Shown here: positions 27,461 through 36,778 of the stretch, in pieces | Numbering within the stretch: the first letter of the stretch is position 1 | How the letters are laid out: the number at the start of each line of letters is the position of its first letter | From: Deltaproteobacteria bacterium | GTDB taxonomy: Bacteria > Desulfobacterota > Desulfobacteria > Desulfobacterales > JAFDCJ01 | Length of the DNA stretch: 42,522 nt | Direction of reading: 5' to 3' | Assembly: GCA_019312835.1 (NCBI GenBank) | Contig: JAFDCJ010000214.1 | Location: forward strand, 1 to 42,522 | Program-made: the position numbers and the translations under genes | Notes under the pieces: generated by a model | The model's input: only the letters and a program-made list of their open reading frames with translations | Databases searched by the model: none | What the model was told of the DNA's origin: nothing

Positions 27461-28609
27461 TTACAGTTTTCCCAGCAACTCTCTCGATATTACGATTTTT
27501 TCCACCTCCTTGGTTCCCTCATAGATCTCCAGAACTTTAGCGGCGCGATAAAAGCGCTCGATGTCATAGTCGTTGAAGTAGCCGTACCCGCCGTGAAGCT
27601 GGAGGGATTCATCCACCACCGCAACGGCAACATGGCAGGCGAACATCTTGGCCATCGCCGTCAATGTGGTGTTCGGTCTTCCCTGGTCCAGCAGCCAGGC
27701 GGATTTGTAGACCATGGTTCGGGCTGTTTCAACCTGGGTCGCCATATCAGCAATCTTGAATTGGGTCGCCTGGAAAGCGCCCAGGGGACGCCCGAACTGC
27801 TTGCGGCCCTTGACATGTTTGATGGCCATGTCCAGGGCGCCCTGGGCCAATCCGACGCCGTGTCCGGCAACATAGGCCCGGGAATGATCGAAAAATTTCA
27901 TGAGCTGGATGAACCCGTTGCCCTCGACGCCCAGCAGATTCTCTTTGGGCACCCGGACGTTGTTGAAATAGACCGCCGAGGTGTCGGAGGCTCGCAGGCC
28001 CATTTTACCGTGCATGGGATCGGCTTTGTATCCTTCCCGATCCGTCTCAACGATGATAATGCTGTGGCGGGCCGTTTTGCGCTCCTCCTCGGGATCTGTC
28101 AGACAGTAGACCAGCATAAAGGTGCCGACCGTTCCGTTGCCGATCATCACCTTGCTGCCGTTGATCACATAGTCATCCCCATCCCTGACAGCCGTCGTGG
28201 TGGCGGCGGCGGTGTCGCTGCCGGCATCGGGTTCGGTGATGGCAAAGCCCATCACGGCGTCGCCTTCGAACAGGGGCGGCAGCCATTTCTTTTTTTGTTC
28301 TTCGGTTCCAAAAAGAATCAATTCTTCCGCACCAAATGATACCGAGCTGAGTTGTTGACCGATGCCCGGGTCAACTTTCCAGAATTCTTCCAGCACCATG
28401 GCCTGTTCCAGAAAACCCAATCCCGGTCCCCCGTACTCCTCGGGGACGAAAAGCCCGACGAGATCCAGTTCCTTGGCCTTTTTGACGATTTCCGCCGGAT
28501 AGATCTCGTTGATGTCCAGGTCCCGGGCCACATCGGTAAACTCACCCTTGGCAAATTCACGGGCGGCTTGTTGAATAATTTTCTGCTCTTTGGAAAGATC
28601 AAAGTTCAT
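27461..28609 (-). CDS. acyl-CoA dehydrogenase
   Basis: AITEPDAGSD, KFFDHSRAYVAGHGVGLAQGALD, KGRKQFGRPLGAFQATQFKIADM, LHGGYGYFNDYDIERFYRAAKVLEIYEGTKEV. Confidence 0.95.
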   Translation of the reverse strand: MNFDLSKEQKIIQQAAREFAKGEFTDVARDLDINEIYPAEIVKKAKELDLVGLFVPEEYGGPGLGFLEQAMVLEEFWKVDPGIGQQLSSVSFGAEELILFGTEEQKKKWLPPLFEGDAVMGFAITEPDAGSDTAAATTTAVRDGDDYVINGSKVMIGNGTVGTFMLVYCLTDPEEERKTARHSIIIVETDREGYKADPMHGKMGLRASDTSAVYFNNVRVPKENLLGVEGNGFIQLMKFFDHSRAYVAGHGVGLAQGALDMAIKHVKGRKQFGRPLGAFQATQFKIADMATQVETARTMVYKSAWLLDQGRPNTTLTAMAKMFACHVAVAVVDESLQLHGGYGYFNDYDIERFYRAAKVLEIYEGTKEVEKIVISRELLGKL

Positions 28610-28685
28610 ATCGTTAATCCTTTCTCTTAAAAATCACGATTTTAGTTGTTCCTCATTTACATTGACATTGTGATCATCAACGCGA

Positions 28686-28836
28686 ATTTTAAAATCCCAA
28701 ATCTCAAGCACCAAATAACAAATAAATCTCAAACGCCAATATCCAATGACCGAAACCTGATTGCTCTGCGTTTGAGATTTTGAATTTTGATCATTGTAAT
28801 TTATTTGATATTTGGGATTTGTTATTTGGAATTTAA
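28686..28836. repeat. AT-rich intergenic inverted element, caaataacaaat family, copy 2
   Basis: Left arm TTAAAATCCCAAATCTCAAGCACCAAATAACAAATAAATCTCAAACGCC; right arm CGTTTGAGATTTTGAATTTTGATC...TATTTGGGATTTGTTATTTGGAATTTAA. Confidence 0.75.
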
Positions 28837-28884
28837 ATTACCTCTCATACAACTTTTTAACACAGGTAGAACCAAATCCTGCCT

Positions 28885-30447
28885 TCACAACGGAATGTTG
28901 CCATGCCGTTTGTTCGGCTCCGGCCGTTGCTTGTTGGCCAGCATTCTCAGCGCTTTTATGAGCCGGGGCCGGGTTTCGCGCGGTTTGATCACCGAATCCA
29001 CCAGCATGTTGGAGGCCGCATGATAGGGATTGGAGTATTTATAATCGTATTCTGCGATCTTTTGCTGCCTGAGCTCATCCGGATTGTCGGCGGCCTGGAT
29101 TTCCTTGCGGAAAATGAGGTTGACCGCGGCTGTGGTATCGAGCACCACCAGCTGGGCGATGGGCCAGGCCAGCATCAGGTCAACCCCCATTCCAACGCAG
29201 CACATTCCCATCACCGCACCGCCGTATTCCTTGCGCAGGGCCAGGGTGATTTTTGGCACGGTGGCTTCTGAATAGGCATATAACATCTTGGCCCCATGCC
29301 GGATAATGCCGGCGTGCTCCTGGGTTACTCCCGGGAAGTAACCGGGCACATCCACCAGGTTGATCAAGGGAATATTAAAAGCGTCACAAAACCTGATGAA
29401 ACGAGAGGCCTTGTCGGAGGCGTCGACATCGAGGCAGCCGGCTTTGAAACGGGGCTGATTGGCGACAATCCCCACGGAATGACCGTCCAGGCGCGCAAAG
29501 CCGATAATGATATTCGGCGCAAATCGGGGTAAAATTTCGTAAAAGTCCTTGTTATCCACGATGCGTAAAATGACGTCATGCATATCATAGGATTTTTTAA
29601 AGTCGGCCGGCACAATTTTTTCCAGGGTGTCGTCCGTCCGATCAGGATCATCATCGGATGGCACGACGGGGGGCTGCTCATCTTTGTTGGAAGGCAGATA
29701 ACTGAGCAGTTTTTTGATAATCTCAATGCATTCGGCATCGCTGTCGGCCACAAAATGGGCCTGACCGGTGATCTCGCTGTGGACCTTGGCGCCACCGAGC
29801 TCTTCGAGGCTGATGTCCTCGCCGGTAACCGATTTGATAATGGCCGGTCCGGTGATGACCATGTGGCTTTGTCCCTTGACCATGACAATAAAGTCGGTTA
29901 GGGCCGGTGAATAGACCGCCACACCGGCACTGGATCCCATCATGCCGGTAATTTGAGGAATCAGGCCCGAAGCGGCTGTATTGCGATAAAACATGCCGGC
30001 CACCCCCTTGGAGGCGAAAAAACCTTCATGCAGCCGGCCACCGCCGGAATCATTCAGGGCCACCAGAGGAGCTCTGACCTTGATGGCTTCATCCATGATG
30101 CGGCAAATTTTTTGGCCGTGGATCGTGCCGACCGAACCGCCCAGAACCGTCACATCCTGGGCATAGGCGAAAACCAGACGCCCAGCGATGGTTCCGCAGC
30201 CCGTGACGACACCGTCGCCCGGTACCCGCTTTTCCTGCATGCCGAAATCCACCGACTGGCTTTGGGCCAGTTTGTTGACTTCAACAAAACTGTCCGGATC
30301 GAACAGCAGGTCCAAACGCTCGCGGGCGGTCAACTTGCCCCTTTTGTGATGACGCTCCACGGCCTTGGGTCCGCCCCCCATTTTAGCCTTGTTTTCTAAC
30401 TCTCTAAGTCGTTCCAGTTCACTCTGATGGGTCTTGGACTGTGTCAT
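28885..30447 (-). CDS. acyl-CoA carboxylase/decarboxylase carboxyltransferase subunit (propionyl-CoA carboxylase beta / MmdA / GcdA-like)
   Basis: GKLTARERLDLLFDPDSF, GGSVGTIHGQKICRIMD, LNDSGGGRLHEG, GPAIIKSVTGEDIS, DVPGYFPGVTQEHAGIIRHGAKMLYAY. Start at MTQSK (30447) preferred from RBS spacing; the ORF extends to 30456. Confidence 0.93.
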   Translation of the reverse strand: MTQSKTHQSELERLRELENKAKMGGGPKAVERHHKRGKLTARERLDLLFDPDSFVEVNKLAQSQSVDFGMQEKRVPGDGVVTGCGTIAGRLVFAYAQDVTVLGGSVGTIHGQKICRIMDEAIKVRAPLVALNDSGGGRLHEGFFASKGVAGMFYRNTAASGLIPQITGMMGSSAGVAVYSPALTDFIVMVKGQSHMVITGPAIIKSVTGEDISLEELGGAKVHSEITGQAHFVADSDAECIEIIKKLLSYLPSNKDEQPPVVPSDDDPDRTDDTLEKIVPADFKKSYDMHDVILRIVDNKDFYEILPRFAPNIIIGFARLDGHSVGIVANQPRFKAGCLDVDASDKASRFIRFCDAFNIPLINLVDVPGYFPGVTQEHAGIIRHGAKMLYAYSEATVPKITLALRKEYGGAVMGMCCVGMGVDLMLAWPIAQLVVLDTTAAVNLIFRKEIQAADNPDELRQQKIAEYDYKYSNPYHAASNMLVDSVIKPRETRPRLIKALRMLANKQRPEPNKRHGNIPL

Positions 30448-30481
30448 TTTCACCATCCTTTGGTATGGGTTGGACTGAATC

Positions 30482-30496
30482 TGTATACTGTATACA
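30482..30496. promoter_or_regulatory. GTATAC palindromic operator 2 (TGTATACTGTATACA)
   Basis: Same 15-bp palindrome as at 20861, just upstream of the carboxyltransferase gene. Confidence 0.75.
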
Positions 30497-30664
30497 AATC
30501 CGTGCTGTCAAATGATAATATGACCCTACCGTTCTGGGTTCAGAGGTTCACCGTTCAGGGTTCATCAATGCCACATACCGCTAAGGGTGCTGTGGTTGAA
30601 CGAATAAGAAATTTCTGTGGAAATTGAAAAAGCAACAAAATAGCACCCCAGGCAATTATGTATT

Positions 30665-30730
30665 GTGGGAGCGGCTTTCAGCCGCGATTTTTTGTCCGAC
30701 ACCTTAATGTCGGCTGGAAGCCGCTCCCAC
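30665..30730. repeat. GTGGGAGCGGCTT...AAGCCGCTCCCAC REP-like inverted repeat
   Basis: 20-bp arms matching 19/20 (30665-30684 / 30711-30730); inner CCGACA-ccttaa-TGTCGG hairpin. Confidence 0.9.
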
Positions 30731-30830
30731 CCGCTGCATAGTTAAGTTGGAATTCTTGGCCTACTCATTGAATAGCATTTGGCGTTAATTTATAGTATAT
30801 AGATTATTAATTTATCTGGATTGGTGGTAT

Positions 30831-31661
30831 TTGCGTGGAGTTGATCAAATAAAGGTAACCGCTGTGGACGATAAGCTTCTGTTAATAAAAAAAAGTAAAA
30901 ATGCGTGTACGCTGACCTTAAACCGGCCTGAGAAGAAAAACTCCCTGTCGCCGGATCTGGTTGAGACCCTTTTGGATACTCTTGAAAAACTGGCGACTGA
31001 TGATGAAACGCACGTCGTTGTTTTAAGGGGTACTGGGGACGAGGCCTTTTGCTCCGGTTACGATATCCGGGCTCTGCCGAATAAACTCAGCAATGATCTT
31101 CATGAGAGGTTGAAAACCCTGAATCCGGTGGAGAATCTATTTAAGGCGATTGTCAATTTTCCTTTTCCGGTAATCGCCATGCTCAACGGGGTGGCTTTTG
31201 GCGCGGGATGTGAATTGTCTGTTTGCTGCGACATCCGCACCGGGGCCGATGATATTCGCATGGGGATGCCGCCGGCCAAACTCGGATTGGCCTATCCATG
31301 GACAGGCCTGCAACGTTTCATTCAGGTTCTCGGCCTTAAAAGCACCCGGGAACTCTTTTACACCGGCAGAACCTATGATGGCAACCGTTTAAAAGAGCTC
31401 GGCCTGGTGGATTATTTGCTACCGAGAACCGAGCTGGAAGCCTTCACCTATCAAATAGCTGCCGAAATTGCAGCCAATGCGCCCCTGGCCCTGAAAGGAA
31501 CCAAGCGAATTTTGAATCTTTTGTTAAATTCTAACCCCCCACCTGAACACTGTCGAAGGGAGGCTGAATCCATCACCGAGGCGGCCTTTCTCAGCGATGA
31601 TTTGAAAGAGGGGCGGTTGGCGTTTTTGGAGAAGCGGAAACCAAAGTTCAAGGGGCAGTGA
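30831..31661 (+). CDS. crotonase (enoyl-CoA hydratase/isomerase) superfamily protein
   Basis: LTLNRPEKKNSLSPDLV, GDEAFCSGYDIRAL, GVAFGAGCELSVCCDIRTGADDIRMGMPPAKLGL. Exact start uncertain. Confidence 0.9.
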   Translation: MRGVDQIKVTAVDDKLLLIKKSKNACTLTLNRPEKKNSLSPDLVETLLDTLEKLATDDETHVVVLRGTGDEAFCSGYDIRALPNKLSNDLHERLKTLNPVENLFKAIVNFPFPVIAMLNGVAFGAGCELSVCCDIRTGADDIRMGMPPAKLGLAYPWTGLQRFIQVLGLKSTRELFYTGRTYDGNRLKELGLVDYLLPRTELEAFTYQIAAEIAANAPLALKGTKRILNLLLNSNPPPEHCRREAESITEAAFLSDDLKEGRLAFLEKRKPKFKGQ

Positions 31662-31686
31662 ATGTTGAATAGCGGATAAAAAAATC

Positions 31687-31802
31687 AACCACGGAGGGAC
31701 ACGGAAAACCACGGAAATTCACAGGAAAAATAATAATATCTTATTAGTTTTCGCTGCAGGCGAAATAATGATCCAGTGTATTTCCGTGAAAAATCCGTGG
31801 TT
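31687..31802. repeat. CACGGA-array inverted element, copy 1
   Basis: CACGGA at 31690, 31700, 31710 and CACAGGA at 31720 (10-bp period); TTCGC-tgcag-GCGAA hairpin; TCCGTG at 31783 and 31794. Confidence 0.88.
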
Positions 31803-31892
31803 AAAAAAGCCTAACTAATTTGACTTTAATGGCTCAAAAAGCATAATAACAAAACATAAAATTAGAAAACTACTTAAATAAAGGAGGCTGTC

Positions 31893-33047
31893 ATGGAGCT
31901 GCAGTCATACAGGGCAGAGGATTTGTTTGAATGGGTTACCGGTGAAGGACATGACTTTACCTTGCTGGATGTGCGCAACAACGAAGAGTTCGGCCGATTT
32001 AAAGTCGAGGGGCCCTATCTGTCAAAAATGATCAACATCCCTTATATGGAATTTATCGAAAAGGAAGCTGAATCCGTGGCCCAGGTTCAAGTCCCCAAGC
32101 AGGAAAGTATCCGCATTGTCTGCGCCAAAGAAGGCTCCGCCAAATATGTTGGTGAAATTCTGGTAAACAATGGGTGGAAGGATGTCAGATATCTGGCGGA
32201 AGGGATTAAATCCTGGGGCAACATGCTCGCCCCGAAACTGGTGGCAGCGCCAAACGGGTATGAGCTTTACCAGTTTATTCGTCCCGGCAAAGCCAGCTGC
32301 AGCTACGGTCTGATTTTTGAAGATGAGATGGCCGTATTTGACCCGTCGCGCAACGCTCAATTTTATCAAGATTTTGCCAATGAACACGGCGCCCGGATTG
32401 TCAAAACCTTTGAAACCCATCTGCAGGCCGACTATATATCCGGCAGCCAGCAGATTTCCACCGCTACGGGGGCCCAGATTGTCGGGCACGCGAACGATTT
32501 TAAAGACGCCACCTTTGAATACAAAAACCTCGATGACCACGAGATTTTTAAATTTTCAAAAGGGGGCCCGGAGATCGAGGCTATCCACATGCCGGGACAC
32601 ACCCCCGGAAGCACCTCCTATCTCATTGACAAGAAATACATGGCGACCGGGGATACGATTTTTATTCTCTCCATCGGTCGTCCCGACCTGGGGGGGATGG
32701 CCGAAGACTGGTCCAAAATGCTTTATAATACCCTTAAAACCAAAATTGCCGAATTAAACGACGACCTCGTTATTTTACCCGGACACTACATCGAATGGGC
32801 CGAGGCCAACGCGCAGCAGATGTTTATCGATACCCTGGGCAGCATCAAAAATAAGAATGCCGATATTTACGGTATCGACAATGAGGCGGATTTTGTCCGC
32901 TTTATCAAAGACAACATGCGTAAGCAACCCGATGAGTACGCCCAGATCCGCAAGGTCAATGCCGGATTACTCGAAGTCGACGATGAAGACCAGGAAATGA
33001 TGGATCTGGGAAAAAATGAATGTGCTGCCAGCATGCATGGCAGATAG
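31893..33047 (+). CDS. rhodanese / metallo-beta-lactamase fold fusion protein (persulfide-dioxygenase-like)
   Basis: N-terminal rhodanese-like domain (FTLLDVRNNEEFGRFKVEG; IRIVCAKEGSAKYV); MBL region ETHLQADYISGSQQI, MPGHTPGSTSYLID, ATGDTIFI, ILPGHYIEW. Confidence 0.88.
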   Translation: MELQSYRAEDLFEWVTGEGHDFTLLDVRNNEEFGRFKVEGPYLSKMINIPYMEFIEKEAESVAQVQVPKQESIRIVCAKEGSAKYVGEILVNNGWKDVRYLAEGIKSWGNMLAPKLVAAPNGYELYQFIRPGKASCSYGLIFEDEMAVFDPSRNAQFYQDFANEHGARIVKTFETHLQADYISGSQQISTATGAQIVGHANDFKDATFEYKNLDDHEIFKFSKGGPEIEAIHMPGHTPGSTSYLIDKKYMATGDTIFILSIGRPDLGGMAEDWSKMLYNTLKTKIAELNDDLVILPGHYIEWAEANAQQMFIDTLGSIKNKNADIYGIDNEADFVRFIKDNMRKQPDEYAQIRKVNAGLLEVDDEDQEMMDLGKNECAASMHGR

Positions 33048-33230
33048 TGTCTCCCTTGGGCCAAAAGAAGCGGCAACATCAGTATTAGAACCAAGACTGG
33101 CGGCTAAAGAAGCGTCGTTTTACATCAAACGCCTGGTCTGGGGGAATACCTACCTGATGTTTGACAGGCGGCGTTTTCACGGCGATCTTATCAAAGGAAA
33201 GGGTGACCGCACAGAATTGTTCAGAAACGA

Positions 33231-33842
33231 TCAATCGATGGTGGCTTTTAGTTTTGTCCGGAGGTATTTCTGTTGAGCTGCGTATATCGCTTGAGACAGG
33301 TGCATGTGTCTGGCCATCAAAACGGTGGCTGCCTGTCCTGTCATTTCATAGAGGCCGATTTTGATATCATCAACGCTCCACAATCTTCTTCTTTCAACCT
33401 CATATCCTAACGGCCAGATGACGAGGCTTTCATTTTTGGTTTTTCCGGTTCCGTATCTTTTAATGATGAGCTGAAGCTGCTCTCCAATTTCATTGCACAA
33501 GGGAAAATCGTTAAGGCAGGTATCGGGAGGACCCCGAAAGATATATGCGACTTCGCATAATTGGTTTTTGAAAAAGTATAATTTCACCTCCGGATCATAT
33601 CGCTGATAGCGCGTGAGGTCTTTAATACGATAATTTTCCTTTTTCGTGAATATTCGGAGACCATCGGGCACTGAACTTTCAAGGTATTCCTGGTTGGACA
33701 GCCAGGGCAGTTTTACGAGCGGAAATTTTTTCGAACTATAGCCGTCTATCAGTGTCTCAAAATTTCCAGCGGCCGCATTGATTGAAAACCAGATGGAAGC
33801 CCATACCGTGGCGCAGATTATCTTTAATATGATTATTTTCAT
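33231..33842 (-). CDS. exported hypothetical protein, downstream of pqiC-like gene
   Basis: 203-aa ORF with N-terminal signal peptide (MKIIILKIICATVWASIWFSINAAA), 5 bp from the pqiC-like gene. Confidence 0.7.
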   Translation of the reverse strand: MKIIILKIICATVWASIWFSINAAAGNFETLIDGYSSKKFPLVKLPWLSNQEYLESSVPDGLRIFTKKENYRIKDLTRYQRYDPEVKLYFFKNQLCEVAYIFRGPPDTCLNDFPLCNEIGEQLQLIIKRYGTGKTKNESLVIWPLGYEVERRRLWSVDDIKIGLYEMTGQAATVLMARHMHLSQAIYAAQQKYLRTKLKATID

Positions 33843-33847
33843 ATATT

Positions 33848-34465
33848 TTACGGTACCAATCCCAGAACAGCTTCAGCCATTATGGTGCTCAGGGCCGCCA
33901 GTGCTTTGCTCTGGGCAGCGACCAATTCTTCGTACTTTGCTGATGCCAGGGTTTCACGGATGGTGGTGTTTTTGACCAAAAGAAGTTTGTTGTCCTTAAG
34001 ATCTTTAATGCTCCAGGTGGCGTCGATAAAAAATTCTTTGGCCGGCCGGCTGTCGTAGCGGTTGATATTAATCACCACCCGGTGGGTCGGGTGGAAGATA
34101 TTCTCGTGGGTAAAAGGTGCCACCCGTTCAGTGTCCAGCAGCTTTGCGACATTTTGCGCAATCACCGATGCAATGTCTGAGCGAAGGGGGCCGGCCCAGC
34201 GATGGTATTCAGAGAAGCTGACTTCGTTGTTGGCTTCCCGGGTGACAATCTCCGGCCGATCGTTTTCAGCGGGTATTGCAACCGGCCCGATGGCAAGGGC
34301 CACATCACGGGGCAGGGCCTTGTCCATGGCTGTCTGCTCAACCGGCTGCAGGGTGTAAAATTTGGCGGGTGGCGTTCTGCCGCCGCACGCGGTAAGGAGT
34401 AACATACCAGCACCTATCGTCACACATACCATCCGCCTTAATTTCACGTTGTTTATGTCTATCAT
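33848..34465 (-). CDS. pqiC: PqiC-like (ABC-type transport auxiliary) lipoprotein
   Basis: Lipobox LLLTACGG; KFYTLQPVE; ALAIGPVAIP; RWAGPLRSDIASVIAQNVAKLL. Confidence 0.88.
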   Translation of the reverse strand: MIDINNVKLRRMVCVTIGAGMLLLTACGGRTPPAKFYTLQPVEQTAMDKALPRDVALAIGPVAIPAENDRPEIVTREANNEVSFSEYHRWAGPLRSDIASVIAQNVAKLLDTERVAPFTHENIFHPTHRVVININRYDSRPAKEFFIDATWSIKDLKDNKLLLVKNTTIRETLASAKYEELVAAQSKALAALSTIMAEAVLGLVP

Positions 34466-36138
34466 TCTGTCGGTCCTTTCCCCCTGAGCAGTGATTCCGG
34501 ATGCCGCCCCAGGTAATCAATCAAAAGCCGTAATGACCGAGCCGCGGCTGTGATTTCAACTATGGCTGAATTCATTCTGACTTGCAGCGGAGAATCGGCA
34601 TTCAGCATTCGTTCGGCATTCGCCAGCGATTGGCGGGCTTCTTCAAGTACGGCGCTTATTTCCGGGGTAACATTGGTTCGCAGGTCGGACACCAGCAAAC
34701 GGGTTTCCTCCAGGGTGGCATTCAAGTTTTTAATGGCCTCCAAAATTTCAGGTGATTCAGTGAGTTGTTTGGCACTCTTGATCGTCTCCCCCAGGTCTTT
34801 TCCGATTTGATCGAGCGGGATAGCGTCTATTTTTTCGAGAATGCGCATGAACTTGGTGCTGATTTCCTCCATGGGTGTCGGCACCGTCGGAAAAACCGGA
34901 AGGCCTTCCTCGGATGCAAGAGTGGCCGGTGGCGCATTCGGGAAAAAATCCAATACCACCACCTGTTTGCCCGTCAGCAGGTTGCCGGTTTTCAGCTGGG
35001 CCCGAAAGCCTTTTTCCAGCAAGCTGGCGACAAGTTCTTGGCGCTCGGTGTCGCCGCCGATAAATCCGGCTTCCATCCACCGTTCCGACTCTATTTCGAC
35101 CAGAACCCGGATGCGGAAATTTGTGTTTTCCTGATCATAAACAAGTTTGACATCTATGACCTGCCCCATTTGAATTCCGTAGAACTCCACCGGGGCGCCG
35201 ATGTCCAGCCCTCTGACGGACTCATCAAAATAGAGAATCGCTTTGGTTCTAACCCAGTAGGTTCTCTCCTTGGCCGCGTCGACATTATGAAAGAGTCTGA
35301 AAACCGCCTCCTCCTCGGCAGGGGTATCGGGCACGTCCGCCTGGGGGATTCCAAAAGCGATGCCGCCGATGAGGATGCTGACCAGAGATTCGCTATCAAC
35401 CCGGACCCCCTGCGTATCCAGCTTGAAGTCGATACCGCTGGCATTCCAGAAGCGCGTATTCCGGTATACGAATTCATGATAGGGGGCATTGACGAATATT
35501 TTGAAATTGATGGTGTGGCCATCCTCGGCCAGGTCATACTTTACGATCTGACCTACCTGGATCTTGCGGTAATACACTGGCGAGCCGACATCCAGAGACC
35601 CCCGGCTGTCGGCCTCGAGGATAAAATGACGTCCCGGCAGATCGGTCGTTACCAGGGGCGGCTGTTCGAGCCCTTTGAAATAGTGGGTTTTATTGCCGGG
35701 CTTGCCGGGGTCCAGGGTGATATAAGCCCCCGAGAACAAGGTGCCCAGGCCGGAAACGCCGCTGACCCCGACCCGGGCCCGCACGACCCAGAAACGCGTA
35801 TTGACGGACAGAAAATTCTCGGCCTCCTTCACCAGCTCGGCCGTTACAACCACCTTTGATAGGTCCTCACTCAGTTTGATCGCGCTGACCTGTCCGAGTT
35901 CGACCTCCTTGTACTTGATCTTGGTTTTTCCGGCTTCCAGTCCTTCGGCCGATTTAAAGGAAATTTCGATTGTCGGTCCTTTTTCGGATAGCGTTTTATA
36001 GACCAGCCAGCCGCCGATCAGAACGGCAACCAGCGGAACCAGCCATACGATGGAAATCGAAAAACCGCGTTTGCGGTTTCGAACTTCCGCTTCAGGAACG
36101 TCACTTAACTCAGAGACATCTTTTTTCGGATCACTCAT
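34462..36138 (-). CDS. pqiB: PqiB-type MCE (MlaD domain) intermembrane transport protein
   Basis: Single TM (ISIVWLVPLVAVLIGGWLVYKT), repeated MCE segments (ISFKSAEGLEAGKTKIKYKEVELGQV; DSRGSLDVGSPVYYRKIQVGQIV; DESVRGLDIGAPVEFYGIQMGQVIDV). Confidence 0.95.
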   Translation of the reverse strand: MSDPKKDVSELSDVPEAEVRNRKRGFSISIVWLVPLVAVLIGGWLVYKTLSEKGPTIEISFKSAEGLEAGKTKIKYKEVELGQVSAIKLSEDLSKVVVTAELVKEAENFLSVNTRFWVVRARVGVSGVSGLGTLFSGAYITLDPGKPGNKTHYFKGLEQPPLVTTDLPGRHFILEADSRGSLDVGSPVYYRKIQVGQIVKYDLAEDGHTINFKIFVNAPYHEFVYRNTRFWNASGIDFKLDTQGVRVDSESLVSILIGGIAFGIPQADVPDTPAEEEAVFRLFHNVDAAKERTYWVRTKAILYFDESVRGLDIGAPVEFYGIQMGQVIDVKLVYDQENTNFRIRVLVEIESERWMEAGFIGGDTERQELVASLLEKGFRAQLKTGNLLTGKQVVVLDFFPNAPPATLASEEGLPVFPTVPTPMEEISTKFMRILEKIDAIPLDQIGKDLGETIKSAKQLTESPEILEAIKNLNATLEETRLLVSDLRTNVTPEISAVLEEARQSLANAERMLNADSPLQVRMNSAIVEITAAARSLRLLIDYLGRHPESLLRGKGPTE

Positions 36139-36778
36139 CGATCGACTCCTCAGTATCCCAAATCAACCGCGGGTCAAATGACATGGCCGCGAACATGGTA
36201 ATAATGACCACCGCACAAAAAAAGACGGCACCGGGCCCGGCCTGGATGGATGCCAGGGCACCCAGATTGACCAGGGCCACCAGGATGGTAACCACGAAAA
36301 TATCGACCATCGACCAGCGGCCGATGACTTCGGTAATTCGGTAAAGCCGCGTGCGGTCTTTCTGGCGCCACCTGCTTTTTCGCTGAACGGTTATCAGCAG
36401 GAAAGACAGCAAAAGCAATTTCAACAGGGGCACAAAAACACTGGCCACAAAGATAACCAGCGCAATCGGCCACATCCCTGAATAGATAAAATAGATGACG
36501 CCGCTCATAATGGTATCCGATTGTCCCTTGCCGAAAGAAATAACGGTGGTGACGGGAAGCACATTGGCCGGAATATAGAATATGAGAGCCGCCAGGACAA
36601 GCGCCCAGGTTCGGTGTATGCTGTTGGGCTTGCGGCTATGCAAACGGGTTCCGCAGCGCGGGCAGGTCATGACCGCCTCGGCATTGCTGCGGCGGCAGAG
36701 TAGATGACAGCTGTGGCAGCTTATCAAGCCCTGATTGAGGGCGGTTTTCAATGTCTGAGTATTTGCTTCTCTTCCCAT
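36131..36778 (-). CDS. pqiA: PqiA-like membrane protein (second copy in the operon)
   Basis: CHSCHLLCRR...CPRCGTRLHSRKPNSIHRTWALVLAALIFYIPANVLPV; start set at MGREANTQ (36778). Confidence 0.9.
   Translation of the reverse strand: MGREANTQTLKTALNQGLISCHSCHLLCRRSNAEAVMTCPRCGTRLHSRKPNSIHRTWALVLAALIFYIPANVLPVTTVISFGKGQSDTIMSGVIYFIYSGMWPIALVIFVASVFVPLLKLLLLSFLLITVQRKSRWRQKDRTRLYRITEVIGRWSMVDIFVVTILVALVNLGALASIQAGPGAVFFCAVVIITMFAAMSFDPRLIWDTEESIDE

Noticed and set aside
27593-28339. 248-codon + strand ORF opposite the acyl-CoA dehydrogenase
   Set aside because: Antisense to a strongly conserved gene; no independent support.
34765-35859. 364-codon + strand ORF opposite pqiB
   Set aside because: Antisense shadow of a well-supported MCE gene; no recognisable motif and no RBS.
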